Below, in pieces: positions 43,089 to 51,188 of a stretch of 64,000 bases of DNA (position 1 is its first letter; every line of letters begins with the position of its first letter). A program made the translations under genes and the position numbers. The DNA comes from a virus. A model generated the notes under the pieces. That model was not told the DNA's origin. It made no database searches and was given only the letters and a program-made list of their open reading frames with translations. The stretch covers positions 62,001 to 126,000 of IMG/VR virus record IMGVR_UViG_3300042898_006838; one strand, 5' to 3'.

Positions 43089-44105
43089 TCAGCTTCTCCC
43101 TTTTCTCTGAAAGTCGAACTCGAATGGGGCCTGGGAGACGTTTTTCTCCCAGGTCCTGGTAACTGACTCTGACTCGGCCCTGGCGATCACGGACTCAAGA
43201 CGCAGGGCCTCCTGCGGTTGGACGCTGTGGATGTACGAGAGCCAGCCCTTGATGGCTGCCTTCCGCTCCGGTGTCTGCTGTGGCCAGTGGTGACAGGCAC
43301 TCTGGATCCGGCGCCTTATCTGGCGGGGGATGCGAGCGTCGTCGCCGCTGACGACCAGGCCCGTGACCTTCTGACGGCCGCCACGGCGCATGATCGCCAC
43401 CTTCTTCTCATTGACCCGAAAGCCCTGGTCCACGACGATCTCTCGCACGTAGCCCAGGAAGCCGTCGACGCCACCACGCCAGACGTCGGCACTGAACGTG
43501 AGGTCATCGGCGTAGCGCGTGTAGCGCATGCCCAGGCTCGCGGCCAGGGCCTTGAGTCTGCGATCCAGGCGCCAGGCGGCGATGTTGGCGATGTCGGGGC
43601 TGGTGACAAAGCCTTGACACAGATGGTCCTCGTAACTGGTCAGGCGCGTAAGCGTCGCCGCCACCCGCGGCTCGAAGCCGAAGACGGTGCGGAAGATGGC
43701 GAATACGCGCCGGCTGCCGATGCCGGGGAAGAAGTCCTTGAGGTCGACGTTGATCAGCAGCTGCGGAGCCCGTGCCTCTCCGCCAGCCAGTGACGGCACG
43801 TGGGACCTGGCGTTGGTCAGGCACCCACGCCCGGGCACGAAGCCGTGAACGCAGTCGTCGACGGGCACGCGCTGCAGCAGGCCCTCACGGATCCGTGTCT
43901 GCAGCCAGTACAGGACCTTGCTCGGCTCGTAGACCGTCCTTCTCTTCGCACCCTTGTTCGTGACGATGACGTGCTTACTCACGTTCTCAGCCTGACGCCA
44001 TGCACACCACGTGGCGTGTCGCGGCAACACGTCCAGGTAGCTGAACAGCAGGCTGACGGTATTCAGGTAGCTGAGATCAACTACCGGTTTTGGATTCTCG
44101 TCCAT
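43089..44105 (-). CDS. Retron-type reverse transcriptase
   Basis: 338 residues. Retron/bacterial RT motifs are present: HGFVPGRGCLTNARSHV with the region X signature NAxxH (98-102); motif A INVDLKDFFPGI (D121, D124); QGFVTSPDIANI; YADD (198-201); GFRVNEKKV; and RQKVTGLVV with the region Y signature VTG (247-249). All catalytic aspartates are intact. No room exists for a standard msr-msd directly upstream, because the previous gene overlaps its start by 29 bases. MoxR-like ATPase and VWA genes follow, then hairpin array A. It may be a retron relative with a displaced or unusual template RNA, or an abortive-type RT; the difference cannot be settled here. Confidence 0.92.
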   Translation of the reverse strand: MDENPKPVVDLSYLNTVSLLFSYLDVLPRHATWCAWRQAENVSKHVIVTNKGAKRRTVYEPSKVLYWLQTRIREGLLQRVPVDDCVHGFVPGRGCLTNARSHVPSLAGGEARAPQLLINVDLKDFFPGIGSRRVFAIFRTVFGFEPRVAATLTRLTSYEDHLCQGFVTSPDIANIAAWRLDRRLKALAASLGMRYTRYADDLTFSADVWRGGVDGFLGYVREIVVDQGFRVNEKKVAIMRRGGRQKVTGLVVSGDDARIPRQIRRRIQSACHHWPQQTPERKAAIKGWLSYIHSVQPQEALRLESVIARAESESVTRTWEKNVSQAPFEFDFQRKGRS

Positions 44106-44490
44106 GACCTTCTCCCTTCTTCTTTCGCAGCGCGATGGTGACCAAGTCTGTCTTGGCTGTGCACTTGAACATGGCGCTGACGCCCAGGCCGTCCTGGAGA
44201 CAGCTGATGTTGTTCATGCACACGCCGCATAGGTCTCCATGGTTTTGCCCGTAGATGATCAGTTCTTTCACCTGCAACCAGAACAGAGCCCGCAGGTGCT
44301 TGTCCTGCAGGTGCCTGGGCACGAGCGGTATCATGAGATCACCGTCGACAACCGCGATGCTGGATCCAGCACGCTGGCACTCGTCGACGACGCGCTGGTC
44401 CAGCTTGTGAGTCGACATCAGCGCCAGAGACTCGTGACGATGTATCTGCACATTCCTCTTCCAATCAGCTCTGCTCCCAGCCATTGACAT
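44077..44490 (-). CDS. Unknown zinc-binding protein coupled to the RT
   Basis: 137 residues overlapping both neighbours (26 bases upstream, 29 downstream). Helical N-terminal half; then LCGVCMNNISC and a further C form a four-cysteine cluster (about 87-110). The C-terminus is basic (RKKKGEGHGRESK). Its overlap with the RT makes it a candidate accessory or nucleic-acid-binding partner. A shorter form from the ATG at 44418 is possible. Confidence 0.6.
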   Translation of the reverse strand: MSMAGSRADWKRNVQIHRHESLALMSTHKLDQRVVDECQRAGSSIAVVDGDLMIPLVPRHLQDKHLRALFWLQVKELIIYGQNHGDLCGVCMNNISCLQDGLGVSAMFKCTAKTDLVTIALRKKKGEGHGRESKTGS

Positions 44491-45931
44491 ACTGACCTCG
44501 AATTCCGGGCCTTATGCCCAGCTGACTGTGGACGGTTTGGAAGTACGGATATCCGATACGGACGCTGAACCTTGGTCGGTCGCCGACGGTGATTGACGAT
44601 CCACGGAATCCGAATCCACCATGCTGACTTGCACCTGTATCGGTGCTGATCGTGATGTCTCCGCGCCCGTCGATCTCCATGGCCAGGACGTCATTGCGCT
44701 TGCTTCGACCGTCACCGTGATACCGGAGGTCTCCGAACGAGTACCTCCTGTCCATGTCCTTCATGACCAGGAACAGGGACGGCAGCCGCTCCTTGTCGAC
44801 GGTGTCGAGAGAGAAGCTGCTGGGAACGGCTCCGATTGACAAGAGCTCGGTCTCACTGACCGTCGCGAACTCCCCGTACCCGGGCGTCAGCGACCTGAGG
44901 CTGAGGACACGTTCGCCCTTGAACCACTTGCGACCCGGGCCGTAGACGATGAAGTTCTTATTATTCCGCTTCCACTTACTTCCTCCCCAGCGACCCCAGG
45001 CCTCAAGCCATGACCTCTGGTCCTCACGGCCTTGCCAGCCGCCGATGACCGGGACCATGTCAGGAGACAGTCGACAAGGGCTCTCCAGGGCCCAGACGTT
45101 CTTGCAGGCGTAGACGCAGCCCTGGCACTCGCTGGCCCGGTACGCGCGTCTGGCCTTGTTTGTGGCCCCGGACTTCTGGCTCTTGAACCTGGCCGTCAGC
45201 CGATGCACGGCGCTGGTCTCGTAGCTGAAGTCCAGGGTCCCGGCGTTCACGCGCTCGGGAAAGCCGGTGACCGGGGCCTGGGCCGCGAAGTATGGCCGGG
45301 ACTTGGCAACGGCCTCCAGGTCCTCGATGTCCACACCCTCCTCGATCATGCCCCTGACAACACGGATGTCGCTGTCGTCGACCTCCGGGTTCAGGTGCTG
45401 AGGCCTGGTGACAACGCACCATCCCAGGTCCTTCAGGCTCTTGGCGGTGATCGTGGCCGTCGTCGCCGTCCCGATCCTGATCAGGGAACAGGCGTTGCGG
45501 TGGCCGTCGAGTACCGCCCGCTCCATCTCCTCACTGGCCTCGGCTCGCGGGTCCTTGCCGCTACTGCGCTGCCACTTCGGGCGATGATCGTGGTTCGGCG
45601 GCCTGACGCCGGGGACGGTTCCTTCCAGTCCCCCGTAGCGACGCCAGCAGTCGTCGCGCTGTGGGCAGCTGGCACAGACGTTTCGCGCCTGCCCCTCGCC
45701 TCCCGCCATCAGCCACTGGCCTCCGGAGATGTTGACGTACTCGGACTCCAGATCCTCGAAGCCGCCACGGTTGACGCTCGGGCCCTGGACGGCGACGAGG
45801 CTGTGGCCGACGGAGAAGACGTTGAAGTCATGCTCCAGGGCCAGGCGCCTGAGTCTATTCTGATCCGATTCGCCGTTGTGGCAGATGACGAGGACGCCGC
45901 TGTCATCCTTCCTGAAAAAGCAGTTGTTCAT
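44465..45931 (-). CDS. Unknown cysteine-rich protein heading the RT operon
   Basis: 488 residues, first gene after a terminator, with GGAG before the ATG. Two cysteine clusters are visible: CASCPQRDDCW (about 86-96) and CQGCVYACKN (about 270). These could be zinc or iron-sulfur sites. A segment around residues 140-250 (HRNACSLIRIGTATTATITA) resembles a nucleotide- or SAM-handling fold, but this is not secure. It is co-directional and overlapping with the RT-MoxR-VWA genes, so it may belong to the same system. Confidence 0.65.
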   Translation of the reverse strand: MNNCFFRKDDSGVLVICHNGESDQNRLRRLALEHDFNVFSVGHSLVAVQGPSVNRGGFEDLESEYVNISGGQWLMAGGEGQARNVCASCPQRDDCWRRYGGLEGTVPGVRPPNHDHRPKWQRSSGKDPRAEASEEMERAVLDGHRNACSLIRIGTATTATITAKSLKDLGWCVVTRPQHLNPEVDDSDIRVVRGMIEEGVDIEDLEAVAKSRPYFAAQAPVTGFPERVNAGTLDFSYETSAVHRLTARFKSQKSGATNKARRAYRASECQGCVYACKNVWALESPCRLSPDMVPVIGGWQGREDQRSWLEAWGRWGGSKWKRNNKNFIVYGPGRKWFKGERVLSLRSLTPGYGEFATVSETELLSIGAVPSSFSLDTVDKERLPSLFLVMKDMDRRYSFGDLRYHGDGRSKRNDVLAMEIDGRGDITISTDTGASQHGGFGFRGSSITVGDRPRFSVRIGYPYFQTVHSQLGIRPGIRGQYVNGWEQS

Positions 45932-45941
45932 ATCCAGCTCC

Positions 45942-45976
45942 TGAAAAAGAAGAGACCCGGCTCGTCACCGGGTCTC
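45942..45976 (-). terminator. Terminator upstream of the RT operon
   Basis: GAGACCCGG/CCGGGTCTC (45952-45960 with 45968-45976) followed on the minus strand by TTCTTTTTC. It separates the RT operon from the zinc and membrane genes above it. Confidence 0.85.
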
Positions 45977-45998
45977 GTTGGTTCTCTGCTCACTGACG

Positions 45999-46007
45999 GT
46001 TATGCCC
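45999..46007 (-). promoter_or_regulatory. GGGCATAAC element, copy 3
   Basis: Five bases after the stop of the gene at 46012, with CGG/CCG and CTGA/TCAG flanks that can pair. Unlike the other copies it is followed by a terminator, and the next ATG (45931) is 67 bases away. Confidence 0.45.
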
Positions 46008-46011
46008 GATG

Positions 46012-46197
46012 TCAGCCCGGGATACGGGCCCCACATTCCTGACAGACGCCGTTGACGGTCGCCGTCAGGCACCGGCACCAGACGAGGTGGCCGTCTGACC
46101 TCAGCGGCTGCTGGTCAGCGTCTTGAGCCTCCTTGTCCAGGGTCGAAGGCTGCACTGCGTACTTGGTCATTCCCTGACCCGATTTCTTCTCTTCCAT
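46012..46197 (-). CDS. Small zinc-ribbon protein
   Basis: 61 residues; GGGGGTG before the ATG. The C-terminal half has CRC and CQEC with the end GARIPG, a single compact zinc ribbon. It overlaps the upstream membrane-protein frame by about 80 bases; a start at 46170 would reduce this. Confidence 0.5.
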   Translation of the reverse strand: MEEKKSGQGMTKYAVQPSTLDKEAQDADQQPLRSDGHLVWCRCLTATVNGVCQECGARIPG

Positions 46198-46414
46198 CGA
46201 TCACCCCCTTGACCCTGGTCACGTAGGCCAGGCACTTTTGATTCACAGCAATCAGGTTCTCACAGGCACTGGCCACGGACGACAGCTGATCCCTGGTCAC
46301 CAGTCGACGGTCGTCGAGCTGGGACCTGAGAACAGCATTCTCTCGCCACAGGAACGCCGACGTCGAGGACAGCGCCAGGAGACAGATGCTCAATGCCACA
46401 ACAGCAGTTCTCAT
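46115..46414 (-). CDS. Small membrane-anchored coiled-coil protein
   Basis: 99 residues. The N-terminus TAVVALSICLLALSSTSAFL is one transmembrane helix or signal anchor, followed by a charged helix (ENAVLRSQLDDRRLVTRDQL). This layout resembles inner-membrane spanins, but no lysis gene is seen nearby, so that is only a possibility. Start overlaps the previous stop by ATGA. Confidence 0.55.
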   Translation of the reverse strand: MRTAVVALSICLLALSSTSAFLWRENAVLRSQLDDRRLVTRDQLSSVASACENLIAVNQKCLAYVTRVKGVIDGREEIGSGNDQVRSAAFDPGQGGSRR

Positions 46415-46713
46415 GACCGTTCCTCCCTCTTCTTCATCGCCAGGTGATATTTGTCCCAGCGACTGCGAGACGCGTCGGCGACGGCTTGCATGGAGTCGTA
46501 CACGGCACGGCAGTCTGTGACGTGCCTGGCCAACTCGTCCCTGGTCATGACCAGAGACGTCTCAACTCGTCCATCCTCTCCCCAAACCGTGATCTGGGCT
46601 CCGGGAACCAAGGCCATGCCATCGTCGTCGACACTCGACTCGTCGGTCATGGCCATGGCGTCGGCAGCCGGTGGCAGGAGAAGTACAGCTACCCTCATAA
46701 CTTTTGAGCTCAT
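46411..46713 (-). CDS. Small possibly exported protein
   Basis: 100 residues from 46713 or, better for an export signal, 95 from the ATG at 46698 (MRVAVLLLPPAADAMAM). The rest is acidic then helical (TRDELARHVTDCRAVYDSMQ). Coupled to the exonuclease gene upstream (ATGA) and the anchored protein downstream. Role unknown. Confidence 0.5.
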   Translation of the reverse strand: MSSKVMRVAVLLLPPAADAMAMTDESSVDDDGMALVPGAQITVWGEDGRVETSLVMTRDELARHVTDCRAVYDSMQAVADASRSRWDKYHLAMKKREERS

Positions 46714-47585
46714 CGCCTGACATCTCCATCGTCTTTGCCTGGTTTTATTGGGACCTCGACCTTAAGACCAGGAACAGTTTCCTGGCTCTCGTCACTGAAG
46801 TCACCCTTCATCGCGTTCTTCATCGCCAGCATCGTCGACGGAGCCAGGTCCGTGAAGCGGCTGGTGATGAAGCTCAGGTAGCTCTTTGGCGTCTCCGACA
46901 GCAGCATGCCGATGTGCTTGCCGGCCCCCATCCGCAGTCGAGACGTTTCTCGACAGCGGAAGAGGAAGGCGCCGTACCGCTGGTACTCGGCCTCGACCAG
47001 CGGTCGAAGTCGAGCCTGCTCGTCCAGCGCCTCGTCGACGTCGGCCGGAATCATGCCCTTGTCGGCCATGGCCGTGATCAACTCACCAGTCATCTGGCAG
47101 TCGACGGCGGCGCTGTGAGCCTGGCCACGGCTGGGGTGGATGCCGAAGCGAGCGCAGACCTCCGTCAGCTTCCGCGGCTGTCCCCTCATCTTCCAGTTCA
47201 CGAAGACCATGGCGTCGAGAGTCGGCCAGGGCCAGCCCGCGTCCAGGCCGTGACGCTCGCACTCCGCCGTCACCAGCACCTGGTCGTAGGCGAGGATGTT
47301 GTAGCCGGCCACGACCGTGCCCTCGCCTTCGAAGTAGGCCTTGACCCGAGGCCAGAGCTCCGGGAACTGAGGGCAGTCGGCGACGGTGGCGTCGACGATG
47401 CCGTGGACGTCGCTGGCTCCCTTGGGGATGGGGATCCCGGGGTTCACGCGCACACGCCGCCGCGTGTACTCGCTGACCCCGGGATCCCTGATCGCTGCCC
47501 CGAACTCGACGACACGGTCGCTGGCCGTGTCCACGCCCGTGGACTCGATGTCGAAAACAACCAATCTGGTCTCTGAAAGCAGCAT
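46710..47585 (-). CDS. DnaQ-type DEDDh 3'-5' exonuclease
   Basis: 291 residues. Exo I FDIEST (D12, E14), Exo II YNILAYD, Exo III H-S-A-A-V-D (AHSAAVDCQMT) with the catalytic His five residues before Asp. HGI at the usual position supports the fold. The C-terminal 90 residues are a separate helical region (KHIGMLLSETPKSYLSFITS) of the kind that follows exonuclease domains in large phages. It may proofread or degrade nucleic acid. Confidence 0.88.
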   Translation of the reverse strand: MLLSETRLVVFDIESTGVDTASDRVVEFGAAIRDPGVSEYTRRRVRVNPGIPIPKGASDVHGIVDATVADCPQFPELWPRVKAYFEGEGTVVAGYNILAYDQVLVTAECERHGLDAGWPWPTLDAMVFVNWKMRGQPRKLTEVCARFGIHPSRGQAHSAAVDCQMTGELITAMADKGMIPADVDEALDEQARLRPLVEAEYQRYGAFLFRCRETSRLRMGAGKHIGMLLSETPKSYLSFITSRFTDLAPSTMLAMKNAMKGDFSDESQETVPGLKVEVPIKPGKDDGDVRR

Positions 47586-47645
47586 GTCACCTCACAATCC
47601 GGTCCAGGCTGTCCTGGCGACCTGTTGTAGTCAAGTTTGATTGCA

Positions 47646-49523
47646 TCATCTTCTTCCGCTCTTAGAGAGTTGAAGAAGCTGGGCGATGACGTTGCCGTCG
47701 ACGACGGCCTCATGCGCCTCCTGCTTCGTCATCACCGCCTTCAGGATCACTTCATCGACCGTGCCCTTGGCCACGACCGTCACGTACGTCACCTTCCGCG
47801 TCTGGCCCATGCGGTAGATGCGTCTCTTCGCCTGGTAGAAGTCCTCGAAGCTGTAGCCATAGCTGTGGAAGATGGCGACGTTGCAGTGCTCGACCCACGT
47901 GTGCCCGAACTTGGCGCTGAGGGGGTGAGCGATCATGACCTTGTTCCTGCCGGTCTTGAAGGCCATGGCGCTGGCCTCGTGATCGCTAGTGCCGCCGTGC
48001 ATCGTGCTCACGCCGTACTTGGCCAGGGCGTCGCCGATGAGCTTGCCCTCTGTCTCCGGGAACCGGATCCAGATCACGACCGAGCGACCCTCGTCCTCGA
48101 TCAACTGCCTGGCGATGCGTACGGTCTCGGCGATCTTCGGACTCTCGCCCAGGAACCTGCTGTTGCCCGCGTCGTCGAAGACGAAGCCGCTGGTGATCTG
48201 GCTGAGCTTGTTCATCTGCACGATGAGCCAGCTCGTGCTCACGGTCTCGCCGTTGCCAAACTCCAGCATCATCTTCCGGTGCATGTCCCGGTAGTGAGTC
48301 TTCAGAACGCCATCGAGCTCGACCTCTGCCAACTCGTAGCACTCGCCAGGCAAGTCCACGCACTCGTCGAGCTGGTAGCGGATGGAGCGCTCGAAGACGA
48401 TGTCCCTGATCTTCATGTCCGTGTCGTCGGTCTTCGGCAGCCAGCGGAAGCCGTCGCTGGTCTGGTAGTAGTACTTGCTGCGGAAGGCGTAGAAGTTTCC
48501 GCCCAGGCACTGGTCCAGGAACGCCATTTGACCCCAGAAGTCGAGGCTGGTGTTGGGCCGGGGTGTGGCGGTCATGCACACGCGCCGGCGCACACTGGCC
48601 CCGAAGCTGATGGTCATCTGCGTGATCTGACTCTTTGGGTTCTTGAGGCAGCTGCTCTCGTCGACGATGAACATGTCCCAATCCCAGCGCCCCAGGTCAT
48701 CGGCCACGAGCTTGAAGGCCTCGGGGTTGATGAGGAAGACCTGGGCGTCGCTGGACAAGGCAGTCAGCAGCCGCTGTCTCTTGTCGTCGGCTCCCGGCGG
48801 CTGGAGCTCGGGGTGCCGGCGGTAGAGCTCGGCCTCGGCGGCCTCGTCCCCCAGCTCCTCGATCTTCTTCGACATGTGCGTGCGCATGTGCCGCCAGCCC
48901 ACGTGGGTCTTGAAGACGCGCTTGCACACCGGACAGGTCAGCACCGGCTCCCGCGGCGGCGGGTCGCTGATGTTCACCCACCGCAGGTCGCTGAAGGCGC
49001 TGACGTCCGCGCCCCAGCTCACGCCCAGGATCGTCTTCGGGGCCATGACCAGGAAGCGCTTGTAGCCCTTCAGGTCGACAAGGGCCTGCATGATGATGGC
49101 GGCCGTCGCCGTCTTGCCCGTGCCCGTGTCCAGGAACAGTCCACATGCCGGCAGCTTCAGCGCGTAGGCGGCGCTGACGACCTGGTGGTCCTTGGCCGTC
49201 GGCGGCAGCCTGACGCCGATGGCCGTCAGCCTAGTCCTGAGCTCGGACGCCGGCGTGGCCCTGATCTTGTTGGCCGCCACCCGCGCCAGCGCCAGCTTCT
49301 GCTGGTCAGCGAGCCAGGCGCTGGCCTCCGGCGGCATGGCCACGCCCATGGCCTTGAGGCCGTCGATGGCGTCATGGCTCAGGGGAATGACCCAGCGTCG
49401 GTAGCGACCGTGGTAGCGGGCTCCGGTGCTGACGCTCTGCCACAAGCGCACCGCAAAGCCCTGGTTTTCCTCGCCCGGCGCGCCGGTGAGGTGAATGTTT
49501 CCACGCAGAATCTTGATGTCCAT
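47646..49523 (-). CDS. SNF2-like helicase with internal C2H2-type zinc finger
   Basis: 625 residues. Core motifs: DTGTGKT (132-138), APKTILGVSW, VDESS (about 287), TATPRPN, and C-terminal IYRMGQTRKV with the SNF2 arginine. Between motifs Ia and II sits TCPVCKRVFKTHVGWRHMRT, giving C197, C200, H212 and H216, nearly a classical C2H2 finger. An N-terminal 110-residue extension resembles a HARP-like region. It probably remodels or translocates on branched DNA during replication. Confidence 0.9.
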   Translation of the reverse strand: MDIKILRGNIHLTGAPGEENQGFAVRLWQSVSTGARYHGRYRRWVIPLSHDAIDGLKAMGVAMPPEASAWLADQQKLALARVAANKIRATPASELRTRLTAIGVRLPPTAKDHQVVSAAYALKLPACGLFLDTGTGKTATAAIIMQALVDLKGYKRFLVMAPKTILGVSWGADVSAFSDLRWVNISDPPPREPVLTCPVCKRVFKTHVGWRHMRTHMSKKIEELGDEAAEAELYRRHPELQPPGADDKRQRLLTALSSDAQVFLINPEAFKLVADDLGRWDWDMFIVDESSCLKNPKSQITQMTISFGASVRRRVCMTATPRPNTSLDFWGQMAFLDQCLGGNFYAFRSKYYYQTSDGFRWLPKTDDTDMKIRDIVFERSIRYQLDECVDLPGECYELAEVELDGVLKTHYRDMHRKMMLEFGNGETVSTSWLIVQMNKLSQITSGFVFDDAGNSRFLGESPKIAETVRIARQLIEDEGRSVVIWIRFPETEGKLIGDALAKYGVSTMHGGTSDHEASAMAFKTGRNKVMIAHPLSAKFGHTWVEHCNVAIFHSYGYSFEDFYQAKRRIYRMGQTRKVTYVTVVAKGTVDEVILKAVMTKQEAHEAVVDGNVIAQLLQLSKSGRR

Positions 49524-49526
49524 GTC

Positions 49527-49724
49527 CTAGTCCTCCGGCTCGATTGTTTCCTCGACCACGTCCTCGTAGTGCCCGTCGCCGAAGACCTCGGGCGCGTAGC
49601 CGGCCTTGACGGCGTTGACGCACTCGTCGCACACCCGTGACACGGGTATGCCCTTGGCGTCATTCAGCCACCAACTGTTTTGCTTGTCGTGCTGGGCCTT
49701 GTGAGCCCGAAGCCAGTCACTCAT
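49527..49724 (-). CDS. Small unknown protein with CxxC
   Basis: 65 residues from the ATG at 49724 (GGAG six bases upstream). Begins SDWLRAHKAQHDKQNSWWLN, with CDEC near the centre and an acidic tail (VVEETIEPED). One cysteine pair suggests half a zinc site or a dimer. Immediately upstream of the SNF2 helicase. Confidence 0.5.
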   Translation of the reverse strand: MSDWLRAHKAQHDKQNSWWLNDAKGIPVSRVCDECVNAVKAGYAPEVFGDGHYEDVVEETIEPED

Positions 49725-49866
49725 CTCTGACTCCATGAGTCTGGGTTTCTGATGCCAGGTGCAACACATCCGCTGCCGCCACATCGACGGCAGGTTCGGG
49801 CGTAGAAGCCGCGCCTGCGTCTCTCTGGACGCCAGCCGCGGCCGAAGCAGAGATTGCAGCGCTCAT
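49717..49866 (-). CDS. Candidate 49-residue small ORF
   Basis: Starts in an ATGA overlap with the gene above and ends overlapping the start of the gene at 49724, so it exactly fills an otherwise empty 138-base gap. Sequence MSAAISASAAAGVQRDAGAA and so on, Ala/Val-rich. Codon use is like the neighbours. No homology recognised; real coding is likely but unproven. Confidence 0.45.
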   Translation of the reverse strand: MSAAISASAAAGVQRDAGAASTPEPAVDVAAADVLHLASETQTHGVRDE

Positions 49867-50207
49867 CCATCGCCGGCCTCGATCTTGTAGCCCTTGCTCA
49901 TCCAGGACTTGGATTGAATGTGACCGAGCCAGTCGCTGACGCTGGGCACGCGGCCGCCGCAGTCCTCCTTCACATGCTGTTCGCCGATGTAGCGGACAGG
50001 AACCTTCTTTCCGTCGCTGTTCACGATCTCCAGGCCGAACTTGCGCTCGGCCTCGAAGATGCCGTGACTATGGTGTCTCAGCGCCCGGTGCCTGAAGTCG
50101 CACATCATCTCCTTGGTCTCGTCGAACCAGTCGTGGATGGCCTGATAGTCCTCGGGCCTGCCACCAAAGATTCGGGCACTGGATTGTGCGTGGTGACTGG
50201 TGTGCAT
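49863..50207 (-). CDS. DUF6915-type conserved phage protein
   Basis: 114 residues. Pattern GRPEDYQAIHDWFDETKEMM, RHRALRHHSHGIFEAERKFG, NSDGKKVPVRYIGEQHVKED and SVSDWLGHI matches a conserved phage/proteobacterial family I know as DUF6915. His-rich, so perhaps metal-binding. Function unknown. TGATG overlap with the DUF6878-type gene. Confidence 0.75.
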   Translation of the reverse strand: MHTSHHAQSSARIFGGRPEDYQAIHDWFDETKEMMCDFRHRALRHHSHGIFEAERKFGLEIVNSDGKKVPVRYIGEQHVKEDCGGRVPSVSDWLGHIQSKSWMSKGYKIEAGDG

Positions 50208-50668
50208 CACTCACCGACCTTCTCGTCAACGGAATCAGACATCTCATCGATGGTCGTGGACAGCTCCACGACCATCACGCTTGTGTCCTGGGTCATGACG
50301 TTGTCGTTGTGAGTCAGCGTCATCGTCCTGGCCTGAACGTCTATCTCGAAACGTCCGTCAGCTCCGTCGTTGTTGAAGCATCCGCCGTGTTCGTGGTCGA
50401 GGATGGAGTCGCAATAGTCGATGATTACTTCAGTAAGCTTCCTATTCTTCTTAACCGATGGTCCTTTCACCCATCCGATGCCTTCTTGAAACCTTTCTTC
50501 ATGAACATAGACTTCAACCCGAACATCATTTTTGGAGTCGTAGTCGATGACACAGTGGTCAATCTGACCACTGTCTCCGCTGCCGCTGTACTCGACAGTC
50601 ACGTTCATGGCGCCCATGGCCTTCAGCGCGTCCATGATCAGTCTCTTGTTGTCATCGTTTTTTCTCAT
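50207..50668 (-). CDS. DUF6878-type conserved phage protein
   Basis: 153 residues from the ATG at 50668. The phrase VTVEYSGSGDSGQID, with a helical N-terminus before it and a beta domain after it (RFEIDVQARTMTLTHNDNV), matches DUF6878. The C-terminus STTIDEMSDSVDEKVGE is one of the recurring TTIxEM boxes. Function unknown. Confidence 0.75.
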   Translation of the reverse strand: MRKNDDNKRLIMDALKAMGAMNVTVEYSGSGDSGQIDHCVIDYDSKNDVRVEVYVHEERFQEGIGWVKGPSVKKNRKLTEVIIDYCDSILDHEHGGCFNNDGADGRFEIDVQARTMTLTHNDNVMTQDTSVMVVELSTTIDEMSDSVDEKVGE

Positions 50669-51188
50669 ACCCGTCTCCTGTCGTTTTTGATTTGAGAAGC
50701 GGCCACTCACGCCGCCAATCGTCGATGATGGAACTGAACTCCCTGGTCGCCAGGACATGGGTCCTGACGTCACTCTCGAACATGTCCATGCCCAGGTACT
50801 CGACGGCCTGCGCGTCGAAGTCGCCGAGTACCCGGTCGCCGAGACGCTGTTTCCCGCGCCTGGCAAAGCGCAGGGTCGGGTCGAAGACGGCATCGCCGTT
50901 CACCGCCACCCAGCCGTGGAGGATGGGGATGTGGCGGAGAGCGAAGCCTTCGACGTAGGTGAAGGTCGTCGGCGTCAGCGCCCCGGCCATGAGCACGAAC
51001 TGCTGAGCGTTGCCGAAACACTGTTGCCTCGGGAACCTGAGCCGGCACTTGTCCACGACCTTGAAGATGGACTCGTGCTCCAGCGTCGTCAGCGACCGGG
51101 GCGTGAACGACCTGCCCCTTCGCGCCAGCAGGTCGTAGAAGCTGTTGTAGTCATAGCCAGGTCTAGGATGACCGTGCATTTCCGCCAT
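50652..51188 (-). CDS. Putative transglutaminase-like / papain-fold protein
   Basis: 178 residues from the ATG at 51188. CFGNAQQF supplies the cysteine, ILHGWVAV the histidine and VFDPTLR the aspartate, in the order and spacing of small Cys-His-Asp proteins of the transglutaminase/NlpC-like fold. YVEGFAL fits the same family. It may act as a peptidase or cross-linking enzyme; the activity is inferred. Confidence 0.6.
   Translation of the reverse strand: MAEMHGHPRPGYDYNSFYDLLARRGRSFTPRSLTTLEHESIFKVVDKCRLRFPRQQCFGNAQQFVLMAGALTPTTFTYVEGFALRHIPILHGWVAVNGDAVFDPTLRFARRGKQRLGDRVLGDFDAQAVEYLGMDMFESDVRTHVLATREFSSIIDDWRREWPLLKSKTTGDGYEKKR

Noticed and set aside
46115-46713. Spanin pair of a lysis cassette
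   Set aside because: One protein has the right membrane-plus-coil layout, but the other lacks a lipobox and there is no endolysin or holin nearby.
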